From Chitinophaga arvensicola (lineage in GTDB: Bacteria > Bacteroidota > Bacteroidia > Chitinophagales > Chitinophagaceae), in assembly GCF_900110835.1 (NCBI RefSeq), contig NZ_FOJG01000001.1, forward strand, positions 124,001-188,000: 64,000 nt of DNA. Direction: 5' to 3'. Position numbers and translations under genes: made by a program. Within the stretch, counting starts at the first letter, position 1; every line of letters starts with the position of its first letter. Shown here in pieces: positions 1 through 9,313 of this stretch. The notes beneath the pieces were generated by a model. The model was not told the DNA's origin, did not search any database, and saw nothing but the letters and a program-made list of their open reading frames with translations.

Positions 1-577
1 TCAGGTCATTCAGGATAAAGTCATACATCTCTTTTACAGATACCTGTTTCATGGTGGCTTCCATATTATCGGAAGTATTTAAAAACACACCGGGATCGGT
101 AGCTGCCGTAGCCGGGTCGTACATTTTCGCATAGCTGGTAATCAGATAGAAGTACAACATACTTCTGCCTACTTTCGCCTGGGCAATCAAACGATCTTTG
201 TCTGCCTGTGTACCGGTAGTGGCATTCTTTACATTGTTCACCAATACATTGTAAACAAAGATGCCTTTGTAGGCGGCGTTATAACCACCATCATCCACAG
301 TATACTGCACTCTGTCGGATGCTTCCTTCCAGTTAAAATTAATGCTGCTCAGGTTTACCGTGATCTGGGCGCTGGCGAGCAGATAGAAATCGTTGGCGAT
401 CATATTCTGCTTATCGTAGTCAAAAACATGTGCATCACTACTTTCTACCAATGCCTGATAGTCTTCAAAAGTTTGCGGGATTTTTTGCCCTTTCGGTACT
501 ATTTCCAGGTACTTCTTACAGCTGACAGTGCCTGTTATCACCAATCCGCATAATATAAAATGAATCAATCTTTTCAT
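1..577 (-). CDS. SusD/RagB-family outer-membrane lipoprotein (3' end cut by window)
   Basis: This is the first 192 codons of a surface nutrient-binding lipoprotein that would cap the SusC channel encoded just upstream. The start codon is at 577-575. The N-terminus carries a type II signal peptide whose lipobox ends VTGTVSC-like (GTVSCKKYL), with Cys20 as the lipidation site, followed by the typical SusD opening KKYLEIVPKGQKIPQTFEDYQ. Later the stretch GRSMLYFYLITSYAKMYD matches the conserved TPR-like helix of SusD proteins (R.xxLxxFYLxxxYGxxY). Only 25 bases separate it from the SusC gene, so the two are surely one transcript. The C-terminal part lies outside the window, so the substrate cannot be guessed. 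Confidence 0.9.
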   Translation of the reverse strand, partial: MKRLIHFILCGLVITGTVSCKKYLEIVPKGQKIPQTFEDYQALVESSDAHVFDYDKQNMIANDFYLLASAQITVNLSSINFNWKEASDRVQYTVDDGGYNAAYKGIFVYNVLVNNVKNATTGTQADKDRLIAQAKVGRSMLYFYLITSYAKMYDPATAATDPGVFLNTSDNMEATMKQVSVKEMYDFILNDL

Positions 578-602
578 ATACAAATCTTTACAACCAGGTG
601 AA

Positions 603-3600
603 TTAAAGTGAAATATTAAATCCAAGATTATAGGTAGGCATAATCGGTAACGTACGACCTGTTCCCATAAGTGAAGTAGCTTCCGGATCAATACCCTGTC
701 CGTTGAATCCTATATAGAACAGGTTATCTGCCTGTAAGCGAATCCTGGCATCAGCAATTTTTACACGCTGTAACCAGCTTTTAGGAAGAGAATAGCTCAC
801 TGCCAGGTTTCTTGCTTTGATATAGGAAGCGCTGACAATGTTCTGGCTTCCGTACTGGTAATAACTGTTTCTATAATTGTTGTTGTTCTTGTCGTAGTCC
901 CATGCAATACGTGGTACATTGGTAAACAGTTCGTCACCCGGCTTCTTCCAGGCATTGTTGTTACCAGCTGGCATCACAATATTCGCAAAACCGCTTGTGA
1001 TATAAGGTACATCCATCCGCATCACATGACCTGCGTTGTAAACAAACAGGAAGGAAAACTGGAATTGCTTATACCTGAAATCATTGATCAACGCACCACT
1101 GAATTTAGGTACATAAGTACCGCTGTAATGCACTACATCCGGGGTGCTGATCAGTTTATCTGTCAATTCGCCTTTCTGATTGTAGATCTGGGGATCTCCT
1201 TTACTGTTCAATCCTCCGAAATCAAAGCTGTACAAGCTCTTATAAGGATCGCCCTGTAAAAAGTAGCCGCTTACGTTATTCACCAGTTCACCTGTAGTTT
1301 TTGGTGAGTAATCTACCCGCGTTACTTTATTTTTATTGAAAGATGAATTGACGGTCACACTCCAGTCAAAATCCCGCTGACGAATCACCTGTCCTTTTAA
1401 CATCAGTTCGATCCCGGTATTCAGCATAGCGCCGTTATTCACATACGCATTGGTAAAGCCCAATGCAGGGTTGATGGTTACACTGCTTAACAGGTCGTTG
1501 CTTAACTTGTGGTACGCATCTACTGAACCGGATAACCTGCTTTTTAATATGCTGAAATCAACACCCACGTTCGTGGTGGTCGTTTTTTCCCAGCGCAGGT
1601 TGGGATTTGGAGGATTGCTGATGCCACCGGTTGTATTACCGGTCAGCGTGCTCAGTCCGTAAGAAGCCACCATAAATGGTCCCGCATTCTTTGCCACATT
1701 TCCGTTAATACCATACGAAGCCCGGAGTTTCAGGATATCCAGCCAGGAAATATCTTCCATAAACTGCTCTCTGCTCATGATCCAGCTGGCGCCAGCAGAC
1801 CATAAAGGCCGGTACTGGTAGGTAGGATTAGTCCCAAACAGGTTAGAGAGATCATACCGGATACTTCCATTCAGCATATACTTATTGTTGTAGGTATATG
1901 CAGCATTACCGTAAAAGGAAAAATAACGGTTGGTTACCTCCTGCAGGTAAGCCAGTTCTGAGGGAGATAAAGAAGTTGTTTTCCTGTTCAGACCTGTAAA
2001 GCGGTTACTGAGTTCCAGCGCGTTTACCGGCATGTAATTCATTGTTAACGGATCATAGCCAAACATCGCCATGTAATCACGGTTGTTTTTCACTTCCCTT
2101 GTTTCAGATCCCGCAATAGCTACTACTTCATGCTGTTCGTTAAATGTTTTGCTAAAGTTCAACTGGTTGCGGAACGTATAGGCGCGCAGGTAATCACTGG
2201 TATTACGGAGAGAGTTGCCCACAGGCAGTTTATAAACGGTATTGCCTTTGGTATCCAGGGCAGAGAAGGTGTTAAATTTATCACGCATGTAAAACGATGC
2301 GGCATCCATTAGCTGTTCTGTTTTCCCACTGTTCTTTTCGTACTGAAACATCACATCGTAGTTCAGCCAGGAAGTGATTTTCGCATTTACCTTTGCATAG
2401 GCACGTGTTTTCAGGGAACGTGTATAAATCAGGTTCATGTTCAATTCCTGTTCCGGAATTTTATCGTAGGAAAAGAGTTTGTATTTTTCATACAGGGCTT
2501 TGTCATCCGGTGTCTGGCGATTCCTTATTGGCAGGGCATTTCCCTGATCATCATAAATAGATTCAAAAGGCAGCGCTGCATTGATCATATCGCTGGCGGA
2601 CATTCCCTGGCCACTCGCACCAGGACGGGTAACATCTCCATAATTCAGGTACACTCCTGTAGTCGCCGTCAGCCATTTATTGATGGTTAAAGCGTTGGAC
2701 AGATTTAAACCAAGCGATTTATTCACATCTTTTTTATCGTATCCCTGTTGGTTAATGAAGGTGGCAGAGAAGTTAAAAGCATTGCCCGCAGTAGCTTTGG
2801 CAACAGAGAGATTATACTGCTGATTGGATTTCACCCGCATCAGGTGATCCAGTATCTGTTGGTTGTATATATTCTGATGACGCAACACGTTCAGTTTGGC
2901 ATCTGCATCTGCCCGTGTCATTTTTCCTTCTGCCACCTGCAACAGGTACTCCATGGCAGGCGTTACCAGGCCGGCGCCTGAACGTATACGTGCGGCTTCC
3001 GTCAGGGGCGCGGTTTTAAATGCAGGATCGTTGTCGAAATAATCATAGGTAAGATCCACCATTTCATTGGCGTCTGCCTTATTCAGATAAGACAGATCAT
3101 ATTTCGGTGTGAGGGAAAAGTCACCGGAAAAGGTAACCCTGGCTGGACCTGATTTTGCTTTTTTAGTCGTAATAACGATCACCCCATTTGCCGCCCTGGC
3201 ACCATAGATAGAGGCGGCTGCTGCATCTTTCAGCACAGTAATATTTTCAATGTCTTCCGGGTTTATATTCGGTACATAATCTCTCAGGTAACCGTTATCA
3301 TCAAAAGCCGTATTTTCTACCGGGAACCCATCAATAACATACAATGGTGCGCTGGTAGCGTTAAAGGTGCTGGTACCTCTTACATTGATACTGCCTTTGT
3401 AGCTTACTACACCAGGCAGTGTACCTTCCAATACCTGCGACAGGCTGGAGATACGGCGCTTTTCGAGATCTGCTGCCTTTACCGTGGAGAAGGCTCCGGT
3501 AGCGCGTTCTTTGGATAGGGTCTGGTAACCGGTTACCACTACTTCGCTCAACACTTTGTTCTCCATGACCACCTGCAGCGTATTGCTTTTGCCAAGCGTC

Positions 3601-4187
3601 ATTTTCTTTACTTCCATACCGGAGTAAGAAAATAACAGGGTACCTGTTTCCGCAGGAACGGTGATGATAAAGTATCCGTTATTATCTGTTATGGCCCATT
3701 TCTTTTGTCCTTCCAGTTGGATGGTAACGCCCGGAAGAGCGCTACCACTCTGGTCTTTCACTGTTCCATTCACCGTACGGATATCTGTTTCCACGGTGGA
3801 AACCCCGCTGGCCGCCGGTGACGACGGTACCAGGTTACTGGCTGGCATATCTTTTTTCTGACGGGCGACAATGGTATAGTGATTTTTATCTACATACAGG
3901 AACAACAGTTCACCGGGATACAGGATACTCTTCAGTACATCCTCTACCGGCTTATCTTTCATGGCCTCTACATTAACAGTAGTGGTTTTATTTTTCAATA
4001 ACACCCCTTCATACATAAAGGTGGTGCCATACAACGCCGTTACTTTATCCAACGCCTCTTTCACCGTAATAGTGGAGGAACGTTTGCCGGCAGTTTGTTT
4101 TTGCTGCGCTACAGTACGGGAACTACCCAGTAACAGCACGCATAGGTACAGGAAGCCACACAGGCTTTGTCTGATACAAATCCTCAT
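603..4187 (-). CDS. SusC/RagA-family TonB-linked outer-membrane transporter with STN domain
   Basis: A 1194-residue TonB-dependent channel that imports a ligand held by its SusD partner. A signal peptide covers about residues 1-28. Residues 39-108 form an STN (secretin/TonB N-terminal) domain, which in characterised transducers passes a ligand signal to a FecR-type anti-sigma factor. Residues 138-210 are a carboxypeptidase-D-like regulatory beta sandwich, and the SusC signature VVVTGYQ (216-222) leads into the plug domain; the rest is beta barrel. The gene lies 26 bases downstream of the FecR gene and directly upstream of susD. The presence of STN fits trans-envelope signalling to the neighbouring FecR and sigma factor. 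Ligand unknown. Confidence 0.95.
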   Translation of the reverse strand: MRICIRQSLCGFLYLCVLLLGSSRTVAQQKQTAGKRSSTITVKEALDKVTALYGTTFMYEGVLLKNKTTTVNVEAMKDKPVEDVLKSILYPGELLFLYVDKNHYTIVARQKKDMPASNLVPSSPAASGVSTVETDIRTVNGTVKDQSGSALPGVTIQLEGQKKWAITDNNGYFIITVPAETGTLLFSYSGMEVKKMTLGKSNTLQVVMENKVLSEVVVTGYQTLSKERATGAFSTVKAADLEKRRISSLSQVLEGTLPGVVSYKGSINVRGTSTFNATSAPLYVIDGFPVENTAFDDNGYLRDYVPNINPEDIENITVLKDAAAASIYGARAANGVIVITTKKAKSGPARVTFSGDFSLTPKYDLSYLNKADANEMVDLTYDYFDNDPAFKTAPLTEAARIRSGAGLVTPAMEYLLQVAEGKMTRADADAKLNVLRHQNIYNQQILDHLMRVKSNQQYNLSVAKATAGNAFNFSATFINQQGYDKKDVNKSLGLNLSNALTINKWLTATTGVYLNYGDVTRPGASGQGMSASDMINAALPFESIYDDQGNALPIRNRQTPDDKALYEKYKLFSYDKIPEQELNMNLIYTRSLKTRAYAKVNAKITSWLNYDVMFQYEKNSGKTEQLMDAASFYMRDKFNTFSALDTKGNTVYKLPVGNSLRNTSDYLRAYTFRNQLNFSKTFNEQHEVVAIAGSETREVKNNRDYMAMFGYDPLTMNYMPVNALELSNRFTGLNRKTTSLSPSELAYLQEVTNRYFSFYGNAAYTYNNKYMLNGSIRYDLSNLFGTNPTYQYRPLWSAGASWIMSREQFMEDISWLDILKLRASYGINGNVAKNAGPFMVASYGLSTLTGNTTGGISNPPNPNLRWEKTTTTNVGVDFSILKSRLSGSVDAYHKLSNDLLSSVTINPALGFTNAYVNNGAMLNTGIELMLKGQVIRQRDFDWSVTVNSSFNKNKVTRVDYSPKTTGELVNNVSGYFLQGDPYKSLYSFDFGGLNSKGDPQIYNQKGELTDKLISTPDVVHYSGTYVPKFSGALINDFRYKQFQFSFLFVYNAGHVMRMDVPYITSGFANIVMPAGNNNAWKKPGDELFTNVPRIAWDYDKNNNNYRNSYYQYGSQNIVSASYIKARNLAVSYSLPKSWLQRVKIADARIRLQADNLFYIGFNGQGIDPEATSLMGTGRTLPIMPTYNLGFNISL

Positions 4188-4213
4188 TGATCTTGGTTTT
4201 TGATAATATGTGT

Positions 4214-5218
4214 TTAATAACCCTGCTGACCGGTACTCTTAAAAGTCAGCGTATCATTACTCTTTTCAATTTTTACATTCAGGATGGCAGATAATTCAAA
4301 CAGTACATTGTTCACATTTTTCAATGGCAGTACACCATCTATTGTACGGTTGGCGATAGCTGTGTCTTCCAGCATAATGGTAAATCCATATATATCATGC
4401 AGTGTATTGATAATGTCTTTTACAGCGGTATGTTGCAATTGCATTTTATGTGCTGTCCATGCCAGCACCATTTCTTTTTTAGCCGGCACTTTTTGTAATC
4501 CGCCTACCCCGTCATACACCGCCTGTTCTTCCGGTTGCAGCACCAGCGCGCTTTTCGCTGTAGTTACCTTTACCTTACCTTCTTTCAGGTAGATGACTAC
4601 CTGCTCTCTTCTTTCCTTTACGTTAAACGTGGTACCCAGTACCTCTATCTGCACTTTCCCTGCGTGTACCGTGAAATGGCCCGCAACGGGCGTTATCCGG
4701 TGATGTACGTCGAACAGCGCTTCTCCCTGTAGCCACACTTCTCTTTTTCCATCTTTCCAGTTGTTATAACGTAATTCAGAATGTGCATTCAATACCACCA
4801 CCGAGGAATCAGGTAAAAGTACCCGGACCTGTTGTCCGTAACCACTAATAACTGTATTCATGCGCTCCGGCCGGAACAGCCACCAGGCGCTGATTGCTAT
4901 CAGGGGTACTAATACAGCAGCCACCTTATACCAGCGTCTGTTTCGTGTAAGCGGCACCACTCGCGCGGCCTGCAACTCTTCCTGGATCTTTTGCCATACC
5001 AACGCTTTCATACCTGCGGGCGGCGTAATCCGTTCCAGGCTGAGAATAGCCTCCAGCGCCGCAATCGCCTGCTGAAATGCTTCTATATTTGGAGGCACAC
5101 TATCCCTGTAGCCAGTCCAGAATGCCGTGGCAGCTGGCGTGGCATACTTCACCCACTCCTGAAAGAACGCATCTTCCAGGAATTCCTCCTTCGTAAATAA
5201 ATGATAGTTGCTCTCCAA
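4214..5218 (-). CDS. FecR-family anti-sigma factor
   Basis: A 334-residue single-pass inner-membrane regulator. Residues 1-96 are the cytoplasmic anti-sigma part, residues 97-115 form one transmembrane helix (VAAVLVPLIAISAWWLF), residues about 122-225 are the periplasmic FecR domain (GYGQQVRVLLPDSSVVVLNAHSEL begins it; GTTFNVKER is the conserved end) and the last 75 residues resemble DUF4974, a domain that folds like STN and is usual in Bacteroidota FecR proteins. It is expected to hold the divergently encoded ECF sigma factor until the STN domain of the downstream SusC reports ligand. It heads the fecR-susC-susD transcript. Confidence 0.93.
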   Translation of the reverse strand: MESNYHLFTKEEFLEDAFFQEWVKYATPAATAFWTGYRDSVPPNIEAFQQAIAALEAILSLERITPPAGMKALVWQKIQEELQAARVVPLTRNRRWYKVAAVLVPLIAISAWWLFRPERMNTVISGYGQQVRVLLPDSSVVVLNAHSELRYNNWKDGKREVWLQGEALFDVHHRITPVAGHFTVHAGKVQIEVLGTTFNVKERREQVVIYLKEGKVKVTTAKSALVLQPEEQAVYDGVGGLQKVPAKKEMVLAWTAHKMQLQHTAVKDIINTLHDIYGFTIMLEDTAIANRTIDGVLPLKNVNNVLFELSAILNVKIEKSNDTLTFKSTGQQGY

Positions 5219-5479
5219 TTATATGTCCATTAGCTCCTCAAAAATCATCACAGGAAAGTAAAAAGGACTTTGCTGCTCCCATACAGAACACAAAGAATTT
5301 GCAAAACACCCCACTTTTTTTCAATTATTTTATAATTTTTTAATTAAAACTTATAGAACCATTGATTCTATTGATTTTATATGCAGATAAATTTTTCATA
5401 TTTAATAAGGAGGCATCATTAAAGCAGTTTGTCCGGGCAGCTATACTATTTTTTGTACATTTAGCCAATCAACTGGGAG

Positions 5480-6094
5480 ATGGATTTTTCTGCAACTACC
5501 GACGCCACACTCTGGGAAGCACTACAACAAGGCAGTCAACAAGCCTTTGCTGCTATTTATGATCGTTACTTTCAACGGTTATATGAGTATGGCATGCGCC
5601 TTCATCCTGATGAAGACCTGGTGAAAGACGCCATACAGGAGCTTTTCATTAAACTATGGACTAATAAAGAAACTCTCAGCACCAGTGTAAACCCGCGCCC
5701 ATACCTGCTGGTGGCTTTGCGCAGCACTATTTATAACCGGCTGCGTCCACGAAAAAACACCGTGGTCATTTCTTTCGACCAGGAGCAGCACGATTTCCTG
5801 GCAAACTTCTCTGCAGAATCGGCGTATATAAAAAAGGAACAACTACAGGCACAACATCAGCAATTATTGCATGCACTCAACCAGCTCAATGCAAGACAAA
5901 AGGAAATACTGTACCTCCGCTTTTTTGAAGAACTTGACTACGACAGCATCGCTGCCATCATGAACCTCTCCGTGAAAGGCGCGTATAAACTCTCTGCCCG
6001 CGCCTTACAGAATATGCGGGATATCCTGCAGGTGTCTTCTGCGGTGCTCATTACGCTCCTCACCAATTTCCGCATGGAAATGATGAAATCATAA
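5480..6094 (+). CDS. ECF RNA polymerase sigma factor
   Basis: A 204-residue extracytoplasmic-function sigma-70 factor. Region 2 is recognisable in EDLVKDAIQELFIKLWTNKE and region 4 in LRFFEELDYDSIAAIMNLSVKGAYKLSARALQ, a helix-turn-helix with the VKGAYKL form common in Bacteroidota ECF factors that work with FecR. The gene is transcribed away from fecR-susC-susD across a 261-base AT-rich spacer. In most Bacteroidota loci of this type the sigma gene precedes fecR in the same direction, so the divergent arrangement is a small departure. The likely target is the divergent fecR promoter. Function as an ECF factor is well supported; the regulon is inferred from position. Confidence 0.94.
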   Translation: MDFSATTDATLWEALQQGSQQAFAAIYDRYFQRLYEYGMRLHPDEDLVKDAIQELFIKLWTNKETLSTSVNPRPYLLVALRSTIYNRLRPRKNTVVISFDQEQHDFLANFSAESAYIKKEQLQAQHQQLLHALNQLNARQKEILYLRFFEELDYDSIAAIMNLSVKGAYKLSARALQNMRDILQVSSAVLITLLTNFRMEMMKS

Positions 6095-6153
6095 ATTATT
6101 CCGGCTTCCGTAGGATTTGTCCGCCACCGTACTATTTTTACAGACTAAAATGA

Positions 6154-7011
6154 ATGGATATGAGACATCTATGGCTAACTGCTGTTTGCTGCCTGCTGGT
6201 AAGCGCCCTGGCCGCACAGGTACCGTTGAAGGTAATGAGCTTCAACATCCGCTACAATAATCCGGATGATAGTTTAAATGCATGGCCACTGCGTAAAGAC
6301 AAAGCCGCCTCCGAAATTCAGTTTCTCGGCGCACATACACTTGGTGTGCAGGAAGCACTGTACGACCAGATGCAGGACCTGCAACAACGGCTACCACAAT
6401 ATAAAAGCATTGGCGTAGGCAGAGACGATGGTAAAACCAAAGGAGAGTTTTCGGCCATATTTTACGATACCACCCGCCTGCAATTATTGAACAGTCAGAC
6501 TTTCTGGTTATCTGAAACACCCACCGTAGCCGGGCATATCGGATGGGATGGCGCCTGCACACGCATCGTCACCTGGGGAAAATTCAAGGATAAAAAAACG
6601 AACAAAGTGTTTTATCATTTCAATACACACTTTGACCACATGGGCAAAATTGCCCGCAGGGAAAGTGCGAAGTTCCTGCTGCAACAGGTACATCAGATTG
6701 CCGGTCAGCAGCCCGCCATTATCACGGGCGATTTCAACGCCATACCAACCGATGAACCCATACAGATCATCATGAACCCTAATGATCCATTGCACTTAAC
6801 AGATAGCAAAGCAATCAGTCAAACGCCACATTTCGGGCCCACCGGCACTTTCAACGGATGGAATATCGCAGAAGTGGATGATCAGCCGATCGACTATATT
6901 TTTCTGAAAGGAAAGTTCGACATCTTAAAACATGCCAGCATTTCTGAAACATGGGGAGGAAGATATGCTTCAGATCATTTTGCAGTATACGCTGAGATAC
7001 AGCTAAAATAA
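6154..7011 (+). CDS. secreted endonuclease/exonuclease/phosphatase-family protein
   Basis: A 285-residue exported metal-dependent hydrolase. A signal peptide ends near the AAQ at residue 21. The DNase I/EEP fold is shown by its ordered motifs: MSFNIRYNN, GVQEAL (metal-binding Glu), NTHFDHMG, ITGDFNA (Asp and Asn of the active site), IDYIF and SDHFAV (catalytic Asp-His). Members of this family cleave nucleic acids or phosphodiesters such as inositol phosphates and sphingomyelin, so the substrate is not settled. It follows the ECF sigma gene by 59 bases on the same strand and may share its transcript, hinting at phosphate or nucleotide release outside the cell next to a transporter. Confidence 0.88.
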   Translation: MDMRHLWLTAVCCLLVSALAAQVPLKVMSFNIRYNNPDDSLNAWPLRKDKAASEIQFLGAHTLGVQEALYDQMQDLQQRLPQYKSIGVGRDDGKTKGEFSAIFYDTTRLQLLNSQTFWLSETPTVAGHIGWDGACTRIVTWGKFKDKKTNKVFYHFNTHFDHMGKIARRESAKFLLQQVHQIAGQQPAIITGDFNAIPTDEPIQIIMNPNDPLHLTDSKAISQTPHFGPTGTFNGWNIAEVDDQPIDYIFLKGKFDILKHASISETWGGRYASDHFAVYAEIQLK

Positions 7012-7018
7012 AAAACGA

Positions 7019-7071
7019 ATGACGGATCTGCGGAGAGAAACTTACCCCTAAGCCCTCCTCAAATCCGTCAT
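7019..7071 (-). terminator. inverted repeat, probable terminator of the lipoprotein gene
   Basis: ATGACGGAT at 7019-7027 pairs with ATCCGTCAT at 7063-7071; an inner GGAG/CTCC pair can extend the stem. Read on the minus strand the hairpin is followed by TCGTTTTTTA, so it suits the gene ending at 7091. The 35-base loop is long, which lowers confidence. Confidence 0.5.
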
Positions 7072-7090
7072 CGCCATTGTCTTTTACAGA

Positions 7091-7849
7091 TTAGTCGTGG
7101 GTATGTTCCACAGACATGCTGTTTTCCAATGCATCCACCACTTTATTATGGAGATTGCCATTGATGTCTACGCTGATCTGTAATTTACCATTTGCGAAAG
7201 AGCCGGTAAAGTCACCGATCTGCAGTTTGGTAAGAATCAGGTCCATGGAGATTTTCAGCGAACCTTTCCAATCGATCTTGGTATCTGTTACCACCACGTC
7301 TTTTCCTTTTGCCTGCAGTTCAATTTTACCGGAGAGCAGAATTTCAACGGGAATTTTTTTGCTGTCCCAGGTAATAAAGCCTTTCAGTCTTACTGCGGGA
7401 TCCTTCTTATCGCCTTCTACACGGGCGTAAACTTTTACCTGCTGATAAGTACCTTTTGGAATTTTGATAGCACCCAATGCGGCGGGTACTTGTTTCAGAT
7501 CTACCTGTCTGTCTGTTTTCAGTTTAAACTCCATTTCATCTTTGCCGCGTTTTGCATCGAAGCGGATTTCTCTTAAACGGGCGGTCGCAGTGTCCCAGGT
7601 GATGTCGAAACCACCAGACGCTGCTTTAGCCATAGCCGCATCTCCGGTGATAGCGGATAAGCGTCCTGAAGCATCAGGTGATAAAGTGGAGGTTGGATTG
7701 ACTGCTGAGATTTCGTAATTCACACTCGCGGTTTGTGAATCGTCGATTGGTTGATTGGTATCTGGCTTCGCCATGTCCGTAGAACAGGAGGATAGCAAGA
7801 TGCTCGCAATGCCTACAGCACCGCAGAATTGAAGGATTCCGGTTTTCAT
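7091..7849 (-). CDS. hypothetical lipoprotein
   Basis: A 252-residue exported protein of unknown function. The N-terminus has a lipobox (ILLSSC, Cys22), so it is probably a membrane-anchored lipoprotein. The body is rich in beta-strand patterns, with GTYQQVKVYARVEGD and a repeated amphipathic design late in the chain (LQIGDFTGSFANGKLQISVDING). The pattern loosely recalls DUF4382-type lipoproteins, but I would not assign that family without a profile search. It is flanked by hairpins on both sides and appears to be a single-gene unit, convergent with the EEP-family gene. Confidence 0.8.
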   Translation of the reverse strand: MKTGILQFCGAVGIASILLSSCSTDMAKPDTNQPIDDSQTASVNYEISAVNPTSTLSPDASGRLSAITGDAAMAKAASGGFDITWDTATARLREIRFDAKRGKDEMEFKLKTDRQVDLKQVPAALGAIKIPKGTYQQVKVYARVEGDKKDPAVRLKGFITWDSKKIPVEILLSGKIELQAKGKDVVVTDTKIDWKGSLKISMDLILTKLQIGDFTGSFANGKLQISVDINGNLHNKVVDALENSMSVEHTHD

Positions 7850-7947
7850 TATCGATATGGTTTTAAATGACTAATTGGGGAAATTCGTGTGGTAAATTTA
7901 ACAAAGAATTTGGGAAAACAAATAGGTTCACTGTTAATTAAAAAAGA

Positions 7948-7986
7948 ATGATCCGGTAGCACTGCGCGCCACCGGATCATTTTTTA
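7948..7986 (-). terminator. terminator of the M28 peptidase unit
   Basis: A perfect 10-base stem, ATGATCCGGT (7948-7957) and ACCGGATCAT (7971-7980), with a 13-base GC-rich loop. T runs flank both sides (TTTTTT on plus, TTCTTTTTT on minus). It follows the M28 peptidase gene on the minus strand. Confidence 0.85.
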
Positions 7987-7994
7987 TGAGTCCG

Positions 7995-9305
7995 CTATTT
8001 CAGTAAAGCTTTTTCTATTCGTGTAGGCGTGTCCGTTCCATTCACAATGGTACCGGCGCTGATGGCAATCGCCTTAATAATATCTGTAATATTTTTCACA
8101 TCCAAAGTCGACAGTTCATCTTTCACGGTGTGATAATACTGGTCTTTATCGATCTGGGTGGTAGAAATGGTATGTGCCGGAACTCCTTGTCTGGCGAGGG
8201 TGGCATTGTCTGACCGGTAAAAAAGATCCTGCTCCGGATAAGGGTCAGGGTGGAAGCTGAAGGTAGACCCTTTCAGGTTGCGTTGCAGGATAGGTCCGAA
8301 GTCGGAACGTTCAAAGCCGGTAATAAAGGCGCTGTTCTTTCCAAATTTGGATTCCTTACCGATCATCTCAATATTGAACATCGCCACTACTTTATCAGGA
8401 TCCTGGTGCTCGGAGAAATAGCGGGAGCCATGACCGCCGGATTCCTCTGCGGTGAAAGCCACAAAAATCAGGGAGCGCACCGGTGGATGCTTTTTGAAAT
8501 ATTTCGACAGCATGATCACAGCGGTGGTACCGGAGGCATCATCATCTGCACCATTGGCGATGCTGTCGCCCGCCTGTGCAGGCAATATACCCAGGTGATC
8601 ATAGTGCCCGGAAAACACCACATACTCATCCGGTTTGGCGCTGCCTTTGATCATACAGGCCACATTGGCAAAATGCTGTGTGTTTACTTCCCGGCGCACA
8701 TGCAAACTCCAGGAGGCGGTATCCGGTACTGCCTGTTTTTCAAATACCAGGACAATCTGTTTTGCGGGAACAGGTGTTGCATCCAGTTCTTCCCGCGTAT
8801 CATAACTACGTTCGGAAAACGAAGTGGAGATATGCATAATATATGGAGATAGTGAAGCGCTGATCCATACCAGTGTATTTTTCTCTACTGCACCGGGATT
8901 ACGTAACAGCTTCATCAGCGTACCCGGATCTCCGATATGCAATACGTTATAACTGCTGTCTTTTTCCCAGTCAAAATTTTTGCCGGTCCCCACCGGCAAC
9001 ACGGGCCAGTCTTTCTCTTCCCCACTAACAGTCAGGGATACACTGGTAGTTTGCATACGGTATTTACCGAATTCCTGCAGGAAGTTTTTTTCACCAGGCA
9101 ATGGCTGCAGACCAGCTTTGGCAAACTCTTTACTGATAAAGGCGGCGGCTTTCTCGATGCCGGGAGTGCCGGGATAGCGGCCCTGCATATCATCTGCAGC
9201 CAATGTGCCTACAATGCGTGCTACTTCTTTTTCTTTAATCTCCTGTGCATAGCCGGTCACAGAAAGGCTGCCGGCAGCCAGGAATAATAACAGTGATTTC
9301 TTCAT
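7995..9305 (-). CDS. M28-family zinc peptidase
   Basis: A 436-residue exported aminopeptidase-like enzyme. A signal peptide ends near GYAQ (residue 21). Residues 28-220 hold a PA-like/insert region, and the zinc core shows the M28 motifs in order: SGHYDHLG (His234 with Asp236), NGADDDASGT (the bridging Asp around 254-256), FVAFTAEESG (catalytic Glu287 and zinc Glu288), and a late HTISTTQIDKDQYYH that carries the last His ligand. It would trim peptides in the periplasm or outside the cell. The gene follows the thioredoxin-fold gene by 8 bases, so they form one operon, and it ends at a strong hairpin. Confidence 0.92.
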   Translation of the reverse strand: MKKSLLLFLAAGSLSVTGYAQEIKEKEVARIVGTLAADDMQGRYPGTPGIEKAAAFISKEFAKAGLQPLPGEKNFLQEFGKYRMQTTSVSLTVSGEEKDWPVLPVGTGKNFDWEKDSSYNVLHIGDPGTLMKLLRNPGAVEKNTLVWISASLSPYIMHISTSFSERSYDTREELDATPVPAKQIVLVFEKQAVPDTASWSLHVRREVNTQHFANVACMIKGSAKPDEYVVFSGHYDHLGILPAQAGDSIANGADDDASGTTAVIMLSKYFKKHPPVRSLIFVAFTAEESGGHGSRYFSEHQDPDKVVAMFNIEMIGKESKFGKNSAFITGFERSDFGPILQRNLKGSTFSFHPDPYPEQDLFYRSDNATLARQGVPAHTISTTQIDKDQYYHTVKDELSTLDVKNITDIIKAIAISAGTIVNGTDTPTRIEKALLK

Positions 9306-9313
9306 ATAAGCGG

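Noticed and set aside
8250..8852. Open frame of 200 codons antisense to the M28 peptidase
   Set aside because: No family motif, and the M28 zinc ligands are intact on the other strand.
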